A stretch of 64,000 bases of DNA, taken from positions 107,822 to 171,821 of the forward strand of contig NZ_LAZU01000041.1 of NCBI RefSeq assembly GCF_000987955.1, written 5' to 3'. Origin of the DNA: Paenibacillus sp. DMB20 (GTDB lineage: Bacteria > Bacillota > Bacilli > Paenibacillales > Paenibacillaceae). Positions 49,983-58,293 of this stretch are shown one piece after another (within the stretch, counting starts at the first letter, position 1; the number at the start of each line of letters is the position of its first letter). The translations under genes were made by a program, and so were the position numbers. The notes below the pieces were generated by a model that saw only the letters and a program-made list of their open reading frames with translations, ran no database searches and was not told the DNA's origin.

Positions 49983-50524
49983 TTTATATCCTCCAGTTCC
50001 AGATGCTTCCTCAATCCTTTTAGAGCCTGGTGAAGCCTGCTTTTAATCGTGCCGAGCGGCTCTTGTTCCAGCTTGGCGATCTCTGAAAGAGAATACCCTT
50101 TCCAATAAAGCAAATCGATTAATTTTCTTTGCGCCTTCGGCAATTTGTTTTTCGCAATCGCAATATTATTCGTATTTACTCGTTGTTCGATTTCATTGGC
50201 AGGGTCGGCGATCTCCTCATGTTCCTCTTGATGGTGTTGTATATGCCTCTTCTCTTTGCGGAGGTAATCAATGCAAATATTGCGGGTAATCGTGAGGAGC
50301 CAATTGACAAAGCTGCCTTGAGCGGGATCGTATTGGCTGTTTGTTGTCCATAGCCTCAAAAAGACCAACTGAATAATCTCTTTCGTCTTATCCTCATTCC
50401 CATTGCAAAACTTCATAACAAAGCTGTAAACAAGCTTTATATATCGATCATAAAGCTCCTCTAATGCGTGACGGTGTTTTTCGTTTACCAATCTCATTAA
50501 TTCCGCATCGTGTTTTTCTTTCAT
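49979..50524 (-). CDS. ECF-family sigma factor (SigK-like)
   Basis: 181 residues. Region 2 includes ALEELYDRYIKLVYSFVMKF and FVNWLLTITRNICIDYLRKE; region 4 includes LIDLLYWKGYSLSEIAKLEQ and LGTIKSRLHQALKGLRKHL. The sequence resembles actinobacterial SigK and its Bacillus relatives, which pair with RskA-like regulators as here. It probably drives the neighbouring AcfC-like and lipoprotein genes as well, but no clear common promoter was found. Confidence 0.92.
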   Translation of the reverse strand: MKEKHDAELMRLVNEKHRHALEELYDRYIKLVYSFVMKFCNGNEDKTKEIIQLVFLRLWTTNSQYDPAQGSFVNWLLTITRNICIDYLRKEKRHIQHHQEEHEEIADPANEIEQRVNTNNIAIAKNKLPKAQRKLIDLLYWKGYSLSEIAKLEQEPLGTIKSRLHQALKGLRKHLELEDIK

Positions 50525-50618
50525 ATGGCACTCCCTGCTATTGGATAAAAATATATTGCCATTTTACTATTTTAAAAGAAAGGAGGAACGACCGCGACTG
50601 ATCGTTCCCTGGGCAGGC

Positions 50619-51107
50619 TTATTCAAATTCTGTTTCGCTGTTTACGACAAACCATACATCTTTTACACCTTGCCCGTTTACATCCCCTTCTTGCTGGTCT
50701 TTTGCAAAATAATAGAGAGGAAAGCCTTTGTACGTGACCTGCTTCTCCCCGTTGTCTTCTCTTGTGATCGTATCGAAATCCTTTTTGTCAAAACCTTCCG
50801 GGACGGCGAAATCCTCCTGGGTAAATGCCGGCCAGCTTGCCAAGCATTCTCCGCTGCAACTGCTTTTTCCTGCTTCGTCCTTTTTAAAGTAATACAGGGC
50901 TCTTCCCTGTGGATCCGCCAGGTACTTTCCAATTTTCTCATTCTCCAAAAGCCGGAGGCTGTCAGCCGAGGCTTGTTCCGATTTGGTTTGTTCCGTTTGG
51001 GCTTGAGCGGGTTGATCAGCCCCAGTTTTTTCCTCAGTGCTTTTTCCGCAAGCAGCCAAAACAAAAATAATCGAAAGTATCGCGAGAGTAAGTATTCCTT
51101 TTTTCAT
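50619..51107 (-). CDS. Lipoprotein with Lipoprotein_15 repeats
   Basis: 162 residues. The signal peptide ends in a lipobox (IIFVLAACGKS) so it is anchored outside the membrane. A polar Gln/Thr-rich linker leads to two copies of the secreted repeat of the COG4315 family: GRALYYFKKDEAGKSSCSG with CLASWPAFT, and FPLYYFAKDQQEGDVNGQG with VKDVWFVV. Function of the family is not settled; it often lies beside RskA-type sigma modules, as here. Confidence 0.88.
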   Translation of the reverse strand: MKKGILTLAILSIIFVLAACGKSTEEKTGADQPAQAQTEQTKSEQASADSLRLLENEKIGKYLADPQGRALYYFKKDEAGKSSCSGECLASWPAFTQEDFAVPEGFDKKDFDTITREDNGEKQVTYKGFPLYYFAKDQQEGDVNGQGVKDVWFVVNSETEFE

Positions 51108-51148
51108 GTATGTTCCTCTTCCCCGTTTTTAAGATTTAAGACTCATCC

Positions 51149-51952
51149 TTACTTCCAGCCCCATTTTTGAAAAATTTGATGAGATTTTTCCGTTTTTAAA
51201 TAATCAATAAATTGCTGTGCCTCTTTTTTCTGATCGGTGATTTTCGTCAGGGCGATCGGCGTTCCACGATAGAGCTTTTCTTCTTCGGGCAGTTCGACCA
51301 GGTCGGTCACATCCTTAAGCCGGTAATGCCACGATTCATAGGTAATCCAGGCGTCCAGGCTGGAATTCGATTTCCATCGTTCAATGGCTTCGGCACTCGA
51401 CTTTACAGAAAGGTTAATATTTTGGGAGATGCCTTCGATCAGCCCTTTTCTGCCTGCCAGGTCTTCCCATAGGCCAAGCTGGCCTGCCCCGTTCACATCG
51501 ATTATTTTTACACCCTTTTTCGTTAAATCCTCCAGTCCTTCAATCTTCTTAGGATTTCCTTTCCTCACCAATATTCCTGCAGCACGCGGGTAAAGCTCCG
51601 TTCGTGATTTAGTGTCGATCATTTCCGGGTGGTTGAAGATGAAGTCCTGCAGCATATATTCGGAACCACCGAAGATAATATCTGCATTTTTCTTTGCCTT
51701 GCCGATCCAATTGCCCTCTGGTCCGGCGGTTACTTCCACTTTGATTCCCGTTTCAACTGAAAAATGTTCAGCAGCTTCCTTGATCGGTCCAAGTGGTCCG
51801 CCCGGCCCGTACACCCGGATGACATGATCATTTTGGCTGGAATTCGGTGTCGCCTGGGACGCCGGCTTATTGTCCATTTTTGCATAGGCTGACAATCCGG
51901 CAGCCGTAAAGACAAAGAGCAGTAGAGCTGACAGGAACACGATCTTCTTCAT
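51149..51952 (-). CDS. AcfC-like secreted substrate-binding protein
   Basis: 267 residues with a signal peptide (VFLSALLLFVFTAAGLSAYA). The mature protein opens RVYGPGGPLGPIKEAAEHFS and continues GPEGNWIGKAKKNADIIFGG, the pattern of AcfC, a periplasmic-binding-fold protein of the molybdate/sulfate type. No ABC permease or ATPase gene is adjacent. The lipoprotein gene follows 41 bases later, so the two may serve one envelope function under the SigK-like factor. Confidence 0.85.
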   Translation of the reverse strand: MKKIVFLSALLLFVFTAAGLSAYAKMDNKPASQATPNSSQNDHVIRVYGPGGPLGPIKEAAEHFSVETGIKVEVTAGPEGNWIGKAKKNADIIFGGSEYMLQDFIFNHPEMIDTKSRTELYPRAAGILVRKGNPKKIEGLEDLTKKGVKIIDVNGAGQLGLWEDLAGRKGLIEGISQNINLSVKSSAEAIERWKSNSSLDAWITYESWHYRLKDVTDLVELPEEEKLYRGTPIALTKITDQKKEAQQFIDYLKTEKSHQIFQKWGWK

Positions 51953-52117
51953 GATTCTTCCTCCATTTCATTCATGATTTTTCCGGTACTATTAAAGGAA
52001 ACGAAGGGAGGCTGTGAACGGTTTGATTATAATTGCAAAATATATAAATTGATTTAGCAGCTTGAGAACCACTATCTTTGACATCAAAGGCGGGTAACTC
52101 ACCTTGCTGCCGCGAAA

Positions 52118-52181
52118 AAAACACCTCCAAGGTATTCTCCATATCATTCGATATGGTTGATGAATTTTCTTGGAGGTGTTT
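52118..52181. repeat. Long hairpin, related to one at 56.7 kb
   Basis: AAACACCTCCAAG pairs with CTTGGAGGTGTTT across a 38-base loop with an inner ATATCATTCGATAT palindrome. A similar hairpin occurs at 56679. The pair may be terminal structures of one family of insertion element. Confidence 0.65.
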
Positions 52182-52252
52182 CATTTTGCCTCACACCATG
52201 AAGACAATCCTTGTAGCTATATAATCGTTCTGATTTAGGACACCAGCGCCCT

Positions 52253-53290
52253 TTACTTTCTACGAAGCAAGAAGAACGAGAGTATACGGGGCAGGATCTT
52301 CCTGAACTGGGTGAGGCCTCCTCCCTGACCGGCGAGAAGTTAGAGAGCGCCGTTCAGCAACTGGAAGCTAGACTACAAAAGCAGTCGAAAGACAAACCTT
52401 TAAAGAAAGCGGTCCGCATGCTGCGTAAGGACCTGCTTCCGAGGCTCCAGAAATACGAAACTCAGCAAGAGATTCTCGGAAGCCGAAACAGCTACAGCAA
52501 AACCGATCCGGACGCTACCTTCATGCGGATGAAAGAAGATCATATGCGTAATGGTCAGCTCAAGCCAGGCTACAACGTGCAAATCGGAACGGAAAACCAG
52601 TTCATCCTGGGCTACAGTCTGCATCAACGCCCCACCGACACGCGCTGCTTAAAACCTCATTTGGAGAAGGTCAAGACTGCTCTTGGCAAGCTGCCTAAAA
52701 CCGTCATCGCAGACGCCGGATATGGCGGAGAGGAAAACTACGCTTACTTGGAAAGTGAGCAGCTGGAAGCCCTGGTAAAATACAGCACGTACCACAAGGA
52801 AAACACGAAGAAGTGGCAGCAAGATATTAGCAAGCTGGATAACTGGCAGTACGACAAGGCGGAAGACACCTGGACGTGTGCGGCTGGACGCAAACTGTGG
52901 TTTCGTTATGAAAGTAAGGAAGAGACGGAAAGTAGGTACGAGATCCGAAAGCGACACTACCGAAGTGAAAGCTGTGAAGGTTGTCCACTTAAAGAAGCTT
53001 GCACCAAAGTTAAAGGGAATCGGGAAATCAGCGTAAGTATGGAATATCTGCGGTACAAGCAGCAAGCCCGCGAAAAACTCAAAAGCGAGGAAGGATACGC
53101 GCTGTCGGTTCGAAGGATGATTGAACCAGAAAGTGTATTTGGTCAAATCAAGAACAATCGAGGATTCAGACGTTTTCTGCTTCGAGGCCTGCCGAAAGTA
53201 AGCCTTGAGGTCGGGTGGCTTTCGCTCGCCCATAACCTATTGAAGAAGGCGGCAATAGACCAAAACAAAGGCATGGCGGTGTCGGGATGA
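52253..53290 (+). pseudogene. IS1182-type transposase, 5' truncated
   Basis: One open frame covers the middle and C-terminal parts: EYTGQDLPELGEASSLTGEK, then SRNSYSKTDPDATFMRMKED (with the family DP-ATFM motif), DAGYGGEENYAYLE around the second catalytic aspartate, and the CEGCPLKEACTK zinc-like cluster. The final VSLEVGWLSLAHNLLKKAA is typical of the family. The N-terminal DNA-binding domain and start are missing, so the element is dead. A hairpin at 53267-53314 ends it. Confidence 0.85.
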
Positions 53291-53363
53291 CCTCCCTGAC
53301 ATCACCATGCCTTTATATTTAGCGTAATTTTCACTCAAGTGAGCAGCCTCGTCAAACAAGAAA

Positions 53364-53383
53364 CCTACTTTTGAGACAGCCCC
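53364..53383. mobile_element. Right terminal inverted repeat of the IS1182-type element
   Basis: CCTACTTTTGAGACAGCCCC, 75 bases after the transposase stop, has the GGGGCTGTCTCAAAAG ending (minus strand) common to IS1182 and related elements. No left partner was found near 52.1-52.3 kb, in line with 5' truncation. Confidence 0.6.
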
Positions 53384-53460
53384 TCCCATTAAACATAAGG
53401 TCAGACTAATAAGTTTTTCGTTGCTCAGCGGCTCTAAAAGTTCACTTGTGTTCTTGTCTT

Positions 53461-54084
53461 TTAGATATATTTTTCTGTAACTATCCTTATAGCATCCTTA
53501 GTTATAATGAACGTATCACAATTTAGAATATCATATACATTCAGCGAGTTGGCTTCAGTTGTCTGTACTTCTGGAATGTTATTTGCGCTTTTATACACGA
53601 TGTGATCCGCCTCAGGTGTTACAATAAGCACTTTCTTATTGGCATGAAGAGCTGTAAGCATGGCAACGATCGATTTTGTCCTGTAACTTTCAAGTTTAAT
53701 CCGGTCAACTACAATGAGTTCGTTATCTTGTACCTTGGCGGATAAAGCTGATTTGATCGCAAGTCGTTTAACCTTTTTATTGAGGCTATAACCATAGTCA
53801 CGAGGTTTGGGGCCAAACGCAATACCTCCGTGACGCCAGTGCGGCATACGAATGGAACCCGCTCTCGATCTATCAATTTTATTTTGTTTATAGGGTTTTC
53901 TACCTCCACCTCTAACTTCGCCACGAGTTAAAGTCGAGTGTGTCCCACTACGCTTGTTCGCAAGATGGTTAACAACAGCTTCATGCAGAACCGATTCGTT
54001 AGGTATAATACCGAAGATGGATTCTTCAAGTTCCATTTCACCCGTAATCGTACCTTCCATATTATAAATAGAAACGTTTAACAA
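53461..54084 (-). CDS. Stand-alone ribosomal protein L4 paralogue with altered tunnel loop
   Basis: 207 residues, full length for L4 and alignable end to end with Bacillus L4: VFGI-type ESIFGIIPNESVLHEAVV, RGGGRKP, then RLAIKSALSAKVQDNELIVV. The tunnel loop, normally KPWRQKGTGRARQGS, reads KPYKQNKIDRSRAGS, so the conserved Gly-Thr-Gly is Lys-Ile-Asp. Changes at this Gly-Thr-Gly are known to give macrolide resistance in pneumococci. The gene is not in an S10 operon; it lies 0.9 kb after a Cfr-like gene on the same strand. The TTG start has a strong AGGAGG site nine bases upstream that is bordered by an 11-base inverted repeat. Confidence 0.9.
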   Translation of the reverse strand: MLNVSIYNMEGTITGEMELEESIFGIIPNESVLHEAVVNHLANKRSGTHSTLTRGEVRGGGRKPYKQNKIDRSRAGSIRMPHWRHGGIAFGPKPRDYGYSLNKKVKRLAIKSALSAKVQDNELIVVDRIKLESYRTKSIVAMLTALHANKKVLIVTPEADHIVYKSANNIPEVQTTEANSLNVYDILNCDTFIITKDAIRIVTEKYI

Positions 54085-54097
54085 TCTTAGCTACCTC

Positions 54098-54173
54098 CTG
54101 ATTATCATCGTAAAAAGTGGATTTTATTATGGGAACGTACAGCTCGAAAGTGAGCAGAAATAATGATAATCAG
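54098..54173 (-). promoter_or_regulatory. Hairpin bordering the L4 paralogue ribosome site
   Basis: CTGATTATCAT and ATGATAATCAG form a perfect 11-base inverted repeat 54 bases apart; the distal arm runs straight into the GGAGG ribosome site of the L4 paralogue. Such a structure could set translation of L4, either by L4 itself (autogenous control is known for L4) or by upstream leader translation. Confidence 0.55.
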
Positions 54174-54187
54174 TTGTTTTATTAAAT

Positions 54188-54253
54188 TTAGAATATCAAC
54201 TTTTTCATTCTACTCACTTTATTAGCTATCGAAGTATTTACGATAACATCCAT
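54188..54253 (-). CDS. Putative 21-residue leader peptide before the L4 paralogue
   Basis: ATG at 54253 is preceded by AGGAGGAGG with eight-base spacing and opens MDVIVNTSIANKVSRMKKLI followed by one residue and a stop. It ends 15 bases before the inverted repeat of the L4 leader. Its ribosome site is also inside the overlapping small ORF in another frame (the GGG codons of APGGGRSDG), so the excellent Shine-Dalgarno match could be coincidental. Confidence 0.35.
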   Translation of the reverse strand: MDVIVNTSIANKVSRMKKLIF

Positions 54254-54444
54254 CACTTCGACCTCCTCCTGGTGCAAATTTAAATGGTTTATACCCCCAT
54301 GTTTCCCTTACATCTTCACGATAACAGATTGAAAATTCATGATCTATATACAAAACGATGCTGTAGTATTTTATATTTGTTAACTTAAAAACTATTGCTA
54401 ATTAACATGTAAGTGGCTGCTTTGAGTTCCCGATTTCTTCTCAT
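54222..54444 (-). CDS. Small ORF of about 73 residues, or 19-residue leader
   Basis: ATG at 54444 with AAGGGA upstream opens MRRNRELKAATYMLISNSF and stops. Removing one T from the T5 run that follows lets the frame continue through KLTNIKYYSIVLYIDHEF and YREDVRETWGYKPFKFAPGG to a stop at 54222. The longer reading has a conserved-protein look but I cannot name it; the shorter reading would be a second leader peptide. The upstream hairpin would sequester its ribosome site. Confidence 0.4.
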
Positions 54445-54453
54445 TATAAAAAT

Positions 54454-54494
54454 CCCTTCAAGTAATAGTGCTCGATTTTAGCACGCTTGAAGGG
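54454..54494 (-). promoter_or_regulatory. Hairpin that covers the ribosome site of the small ORF
   Basis: CCCTTCAAG/CTTGAAGGG and inner GTGCT/AGCAC stems; on the minus strand the right arm is the AAGGGA ribosome site and is followed by ATTTTTATA. It can act as terminator of the CD3324 gene and as a block on translation of the small ORF. Confidence 0.6.
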
Positions 54495-54506
54495 AATAGT
54501 AGCTAT

Positions 54507-54770
54507 CTATTTCTGATATATTATTTTTCTGATAGCATAGGTTGATAAAAAGAATGATTCTGAAAGTTCCTCGACTGAAGCGCCGGATAAATATGCATGC
54601 AAAATAGCATCATTTCTTTTGTTAATCTCTTTTCGTGCGCCAGACAGTTCTCCCCAGACTTTATATTCATTTTTTCTAGCTGGTATATAGAGGTATTTGC
54701 CTTGGACATATTCCTGCAATTTTTCAACTAGTTCCTCCGGCAAGACGACAGAAGCATTAATATATCTCAC
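54507..54770 (-). CDS. CD3324-family small DNA-binding-like protein
   Basis: 87 residues. It opens MRYINASVVLPEELVEKLQE and continues YVQGKYLYIPARKNEYKVWG, the signature of the CD3324 family, with a C-terminal helix-turn-helix-like segment (SVEELSESFFLSTYAIRKII). Members are presumed small regulators. It lies between the Cfr-like gene and the L4 paralogue on the same strand and may regulate one of them. Confidence 0.8.
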   Translation of the reverse strand: MRYINASVVLPEELVEKLQEYVQGKYLYIPARKNEYKVWGELSGARKEINKRNDAILHAYLSGASVEELSESFFLSTYAIRKIIYQK

Positions 54771-54829
54771 TTCGACTCACTCCTTGAAATTATTGTTCAA
54801 GCAGCAAAGCCCGTTTCAATTTTATTGGC

Positions 54830-54869
54830 TACTCCATGCATATACCCAAAACCGGCTTTGCATGGAGTA
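54830..54869. repeat. Inverted repeat after the Cfr-like gene
   Basis: TACTCCATGCA and TGCATGGAGTA form a perfect 11-base inverted repeat with an 18-base loop. It lacks a T-tract, so it is a weak terminator or a protein site. Confidence 0.6.
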
Positions 54870-54935
54870 ACACATGTGTTATAGATGTATTTTTATGGAA
54901 CATTGTATTTCCCTCCGCTAAAAATTTTTAAAACC

Positions 54936-55968
54936 TTATTTTGATCCATACAGTTGACCGCATGCTGCGTTGATTTCCGATCCAAATTGGGTTCTGACGG
55001 TGACATGGATTCCCTTTGACTTCAGGATTTTAAGGAATATATTTATACTGTTCTGATCCGACTCTACAAAACTCTGTGCTGTGGCATCGGTGGAATTGTA
55101 AGGGATTAGATTGACGTGATATAAATGTTCCCACGACCCTCTTCCACGCAACAATTCAGCAACGGCTTCAGCGTGTTTAGTTGAATCGTTTATCCCCCTT
55201 AGAAGTATATAAGCAATGTAAACCTTTCGCTTCGTTTGTTGAATATGCTCGTCCAACACGTTCAAAACTTCTTCTAATGGAAAATGATTGTTAATGGGCA
55301 TTAACTCGCTTCTCTGATCATTAAATGGTGAATGAAGGGAGAAAGTTAAATTAATCTGTGGAAACTCCTTCGTCAACTTTTTTTACTCCAGGTAATAAAC
55401 CTATTGTGGAAACCGTAATTCTTCGATGTCCTAAACCGAAAAGTTTAGGATCCGTCAGCACATGCAATGCATCAAATACATATGGGTTTGCAAGGGCCTC
55501 TCCCATCCCCATAAAGGACACACTGTCCAAGGGATAGTTATTCAAAGTAAAGTAAAGAAGTTGATCCGTTATTTCATCTGTTGTGAGATTCCTTTTCAAA
55601 CCGAGTGTTCCCGTAGCGCAAAATGTACAACCAAATCCGCAACCGCACTGCGAAGAGATGCAATAGGATTCCCATCCCGTTTTATAACTTAACTTTACGG
55701 ACTCAATGTATTCATCACCAGGGATGGCAAACAGAATTTTGCTAACTTGGTTGGATTTCTGCTCCATTTTTGGCGTGATGCTCAACACATTGTTTCCAAG
55801 CTCTTTGATTAATTCATTTCTTAATGGCTTAGGCAAGTTGTTCATTGCTTCGAAATTTCCGATCTTGTTCTTGAAGATTGCCTCTGTTATTTGCGAATAT
55901 CTATAATTCGGTTGTTTTAGAGCCGATAAGATCTTACGTATTTTTTCGTACTTAGATAAATGTTTCAT
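54936..55968 (-). CDS. Cfr-like 23S rRNA (adenine2503-C8) methyltransferase (one frameshift)
   Basis: 343 residues after removal of one base of the T7 run at 55378-55384; Cfr has 349. The radical-SAM cysteines are in SQCGCGFGCTFCATG (CxxxCxxC), the family motif SFMGMGEALANPYVFDAL reads EALAN as in Cfr and not EPLLN as in RlmN, and the methyl-carrier cysteine is in INAACGQLYGS. Cfr methylates A2503 and gives resistance to phenicols, lincosamides, oxazolidinones, pleuromutilins and streptogramin A. A leader ORF and terminator precede it. I assign it to the Cfr/Clb clade from these motifs; a tree is not possible here. Confidence 0.88.
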
Positions 55969-55995
55969 ATCTATCTCCCTTTAAACGGAGAAAAC

Positions 55996-56029
55996 GCAAA
56001 AAAAGCACCAGCTTACCGGTGCTTTTTTG
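55996..56029 (-). terminator. Leader terminator before the Cfr-like gene
   Basis: On the minus strand GCACCGGTAAGCTGGTGC is followed by seven T residues, 27 bases before the start codon. A terminator between promoter and gene, downstream of a leader ORF, is the layout of antibiotic-induced attenuation. Confidence 0.8.
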
Positions 56030-56083
56030 CGTACATTAACCTAACTATACCTATACAAAAATAAGAGACTTTCTATAAATAAG

Positions 56084-56209
56084 TCACGAACTGTATATAT
56101 GCATAGAAGGATAAAGTTCCGGTATCTGATTTGTTATTTTGTGAACCTTGTCAAACATCTCTTTACATGACAGGTTCACGTTTACATCTACAATTTCAGA
56201 AGCAGTCAT
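56084..56209 (-). CDS. 41-residue leader ORF before the Cfr-like gene
   Basis: ATG at 56209 with GGGAGGGATAAAGTG upstream; residues begin MTASEIVDVNVNLSCKEMFD and end ELYPSMHIYSS. It stops 55 bases before the leader terminator. No family recognised. It may be a sensor peptide for drug-stalled ribosomes or simply a small gene. Confidence 0.5.
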   Translation of the reverse strand: MTASEIVDVNVNLSCKEMFDKVHKITNQIPELYPSMHIYSS

Positions 56210-56311
56210 CACTTTATCCCTCCCATAATTTAATCATAGTTATTATATGAAAAAATTTAACACAATATATATATTACGGTCAAGGAGAGTTAGATAGCAG
56301 GCGTATATCCT

Positions 56312-56329
56312 GCCCGCTTCGGGCTTTTT
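56312..56329 (+). terminator. Short plus-strand terminator
   Basis: GCCCG/CGGGC stem with a three-base loop and TTTTTA. No plus-strand gene is visible just before it. Confidence 0.6.
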
Positions 56330-56389
56330 ATTGATCCTTCCTCATCTACTATCGTTCAGTAGCGAACTTACGAGTCATGTTCCTATACT

Positions 56390-56530
56390 TTGTAGGTGAA
56401 ATGACTTTTTTTAGCTTGAAATTGCTTAATAAAGTAAGTGTCATACTCGAATCCGGTATCGCGTGCAATTTCATCAAGCTTCATACCTGTATGTGTCAGA
56501 AGATCGCACGCAACGTTTAAACGATAGGAA
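56390..56530 (-). pseudogene. AraC-family regulator remnant (C-terminal HTH)
   Basis: The minus strand reads GSYRLNVACDLLTHTGMKLD, EIARDTGFEYDTYFIKQFQ and KKSHFTYKV, the second helix-turn-helix of AraC proteins (EIAxxxGFxxxxYFxxxFKK). The first helix-turn-helix and effector domain are missing. 56531-56678 shows nothing else. Confidence 0.6.
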
Positions 56531-56678
56531 CCTAGAAATCGTAGAACCGAAATCATATGTGGAGGAGTTTCGCAATTATTTGCTTAAAATGGTCGATAAA
56601 TATTCTTAAAGGGTCCTATCAAATCAATATGTCGGCAACTTCTAACGGATAGATGCATCTTTGCTGCCAACACAAAAA

Positions 56679-56732
56679 CACCTTCAAGACCGTCTCCATC
56701 TCTTACGACATGGCTTCGTTCTCCTGAAGGTG
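56679..56732. repeat. Long hairpin similar to the one at 52.1 kb
   Basis: CACCTTCAAG pairs imperfectly with CCTGAAGGTG; the loop shares the TCTCCAT...CGA.ATGG pattern with the hairpin at 52118. It ends 19 bases before the regulator gene stop codon. Confidence 0.55.
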
Positions 56733-56750
56733 CTCTTCTTTACCGCTTCT

Positions 56751-58201
56751 TCACTTCTCCATCCCCGTACCGGCTCCCGCTAGGCCGAGGCGGCTGTTGA
56801 ACAGCTGCTCGATCCGGTTGCAGGTATCCGCCGGGGTCTCCATGCCGGCCCACAACAGATTCAGTTCATCCAGCAGCGTCAATATTTCAGATTGGTTCAT
56901 GTTGAGGACATGCAGCGGATAAGCATGCGGCAGCACCTCGAGATAACGGTTATAGTGCTGCGGATGAATGTCCGGATTCAGCAGGCTGTCATCTTCGGCC
57001 ACAGACCGCAACACCGGAATCGTGCATCCGTACTGTTTCAATAATTTCTGTGCTTCCTCGCCCGTCATAAATTCCACGAGTTTTTCGGCGATATTCCGAT
57101 GACTGCTCGCAGCGTTGATCGACAAACCCCCGCCTAGCAATATAGTGGCGGGTTTGGTCCCTTTCGGCAAGGTCATCACATCCCAGTCGATGGAATGGTC
57201 GCGGAATTCATTCATGAAATAATAAGTGGACATGATCATCGCAACCCGTTCTTTCATAAACAGGCTTTCGGCTAAATGGCTGCTGCCATGGGAAAAGATC
57301 GGCGACACATGCTCCTTGTACATCAGCGATACGCAATACTCCAGCGCTTCGATGTTCCGCTCGTCCGCCATCGTGCTCCGGCTGCGGTCTGCAGCCATGA
57401 TGCTGCCGTCATTTTGAAGCAGGAAGACCGGCCAGCGGTTGGGGGACGAAGAGAAGCAGAAGCCGTAATGATCGGTCATTCCGTCTTCGTTAGGGGCCGA
57501 TGTGCTGGCTTTGGCCGTTTCCAGCAGCTCCTGCCAGTCGCCGAGACTGACAGGGTGAGACAGGCCGTGCTGACGGAAGATCGAACGGTTATAACAGATG
57601 ACTACCGGAGAGAACACAAACGGCGCCGCGAGCATGCCGCCTTCATGATTGAACAGCTCGAGACCCGCGGATAGCTGACCCCTTCCTCCATGAGACGGGG
57701 AGGAACATACCCTGTCAGCAGATTCGTGCGCCCGCTTTCGGTCCATTCCCGGAAATGCTGATCCGACATAATGAACAGATCAGGCCCTTGACCGTCCTCA
57801 ATGGACCGGATGATGGTTTCGGTGTAGAAATCCTCGGAATACAGCACCATCTCCACCTGAACGAACGGATGCTTCCGCTCGAACGCCTCGATCATTTTTT
57901 CGATAATCGGAATCTCATAGGAGGAAGAGAACCAGGCGAGTCTCAGCACGACAGGCGTTCTGTCCTCATCCGGCACCTTCACCCGGTTGCCCTTGCCCGC
58001 GATTTTCTCGATCAATCCTTCGTTCACCAGCTCATCCAGCGCCTTCCGGATCGATACCCGGCTCATTTCATATTTCTGGCTAAGCGTGTTTTCCGGCAAA
58101 ATAAATTCACCCGGCTGAAGAATACCGGCAACGATTTCATTCCTTAATTCCTGGACAAAACGCTCATAACGCTCATGAAATTCATTTCTTCTACGCAACA
58201 A
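56751..58201 (-). CDS. GntR DNA-binding domain fused to a solute-binding domain (one frameshift)
   Basis: About 484 residues when one G is restored in the run at 57679-57682. Residues 10-75 form a GntR winged helix (LPENTLSQKYEMSRVSIRKA, LDELVNEGLIEKIAGKGNRV). The rest is a type 1 extracellular solute-binding fold without signal peptide: PVVLRLAWFSSSYEIPIIEK, PDLFIMSDQHFREW, VVICYNRSIFRQHGLSHPV, and the C-lobe with ATILLGGGLSINAASSHRN. So the sugar-binding domain is used inside the cell as the effector domain. It is probably the regulator of the following hydrolase-to-deacetylase genes. Confidence 0.8.
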
Positions 58202-58293
58202 TATATACCGCTCCTATACATGTCTATAAAAATCAGTATATCATGAGGGACATCAGGATTCCATTCATCCCGGATAAAGAACGCGTATATATT

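Noticed and set aside
51972..52184. Small minus-strand frame at 51972-52184
   Set aside because: It is created by the long hairpin at 52118-52181 and has no protein-like features.
53461..54084. Fragment of the S10 ribosomal operon
   Set aside because: No rplC, rplW, rplB or rpsS sequence is found on either side, and the gene has its own leader and start.
54936..55968. Housekeeping rlmN
   Set aside because: The motifs GEALANPYVFDAL and CGQLYG are of the Cfr type; RlmN has GEPLLN. The leader terminator also points to inducible resistance.
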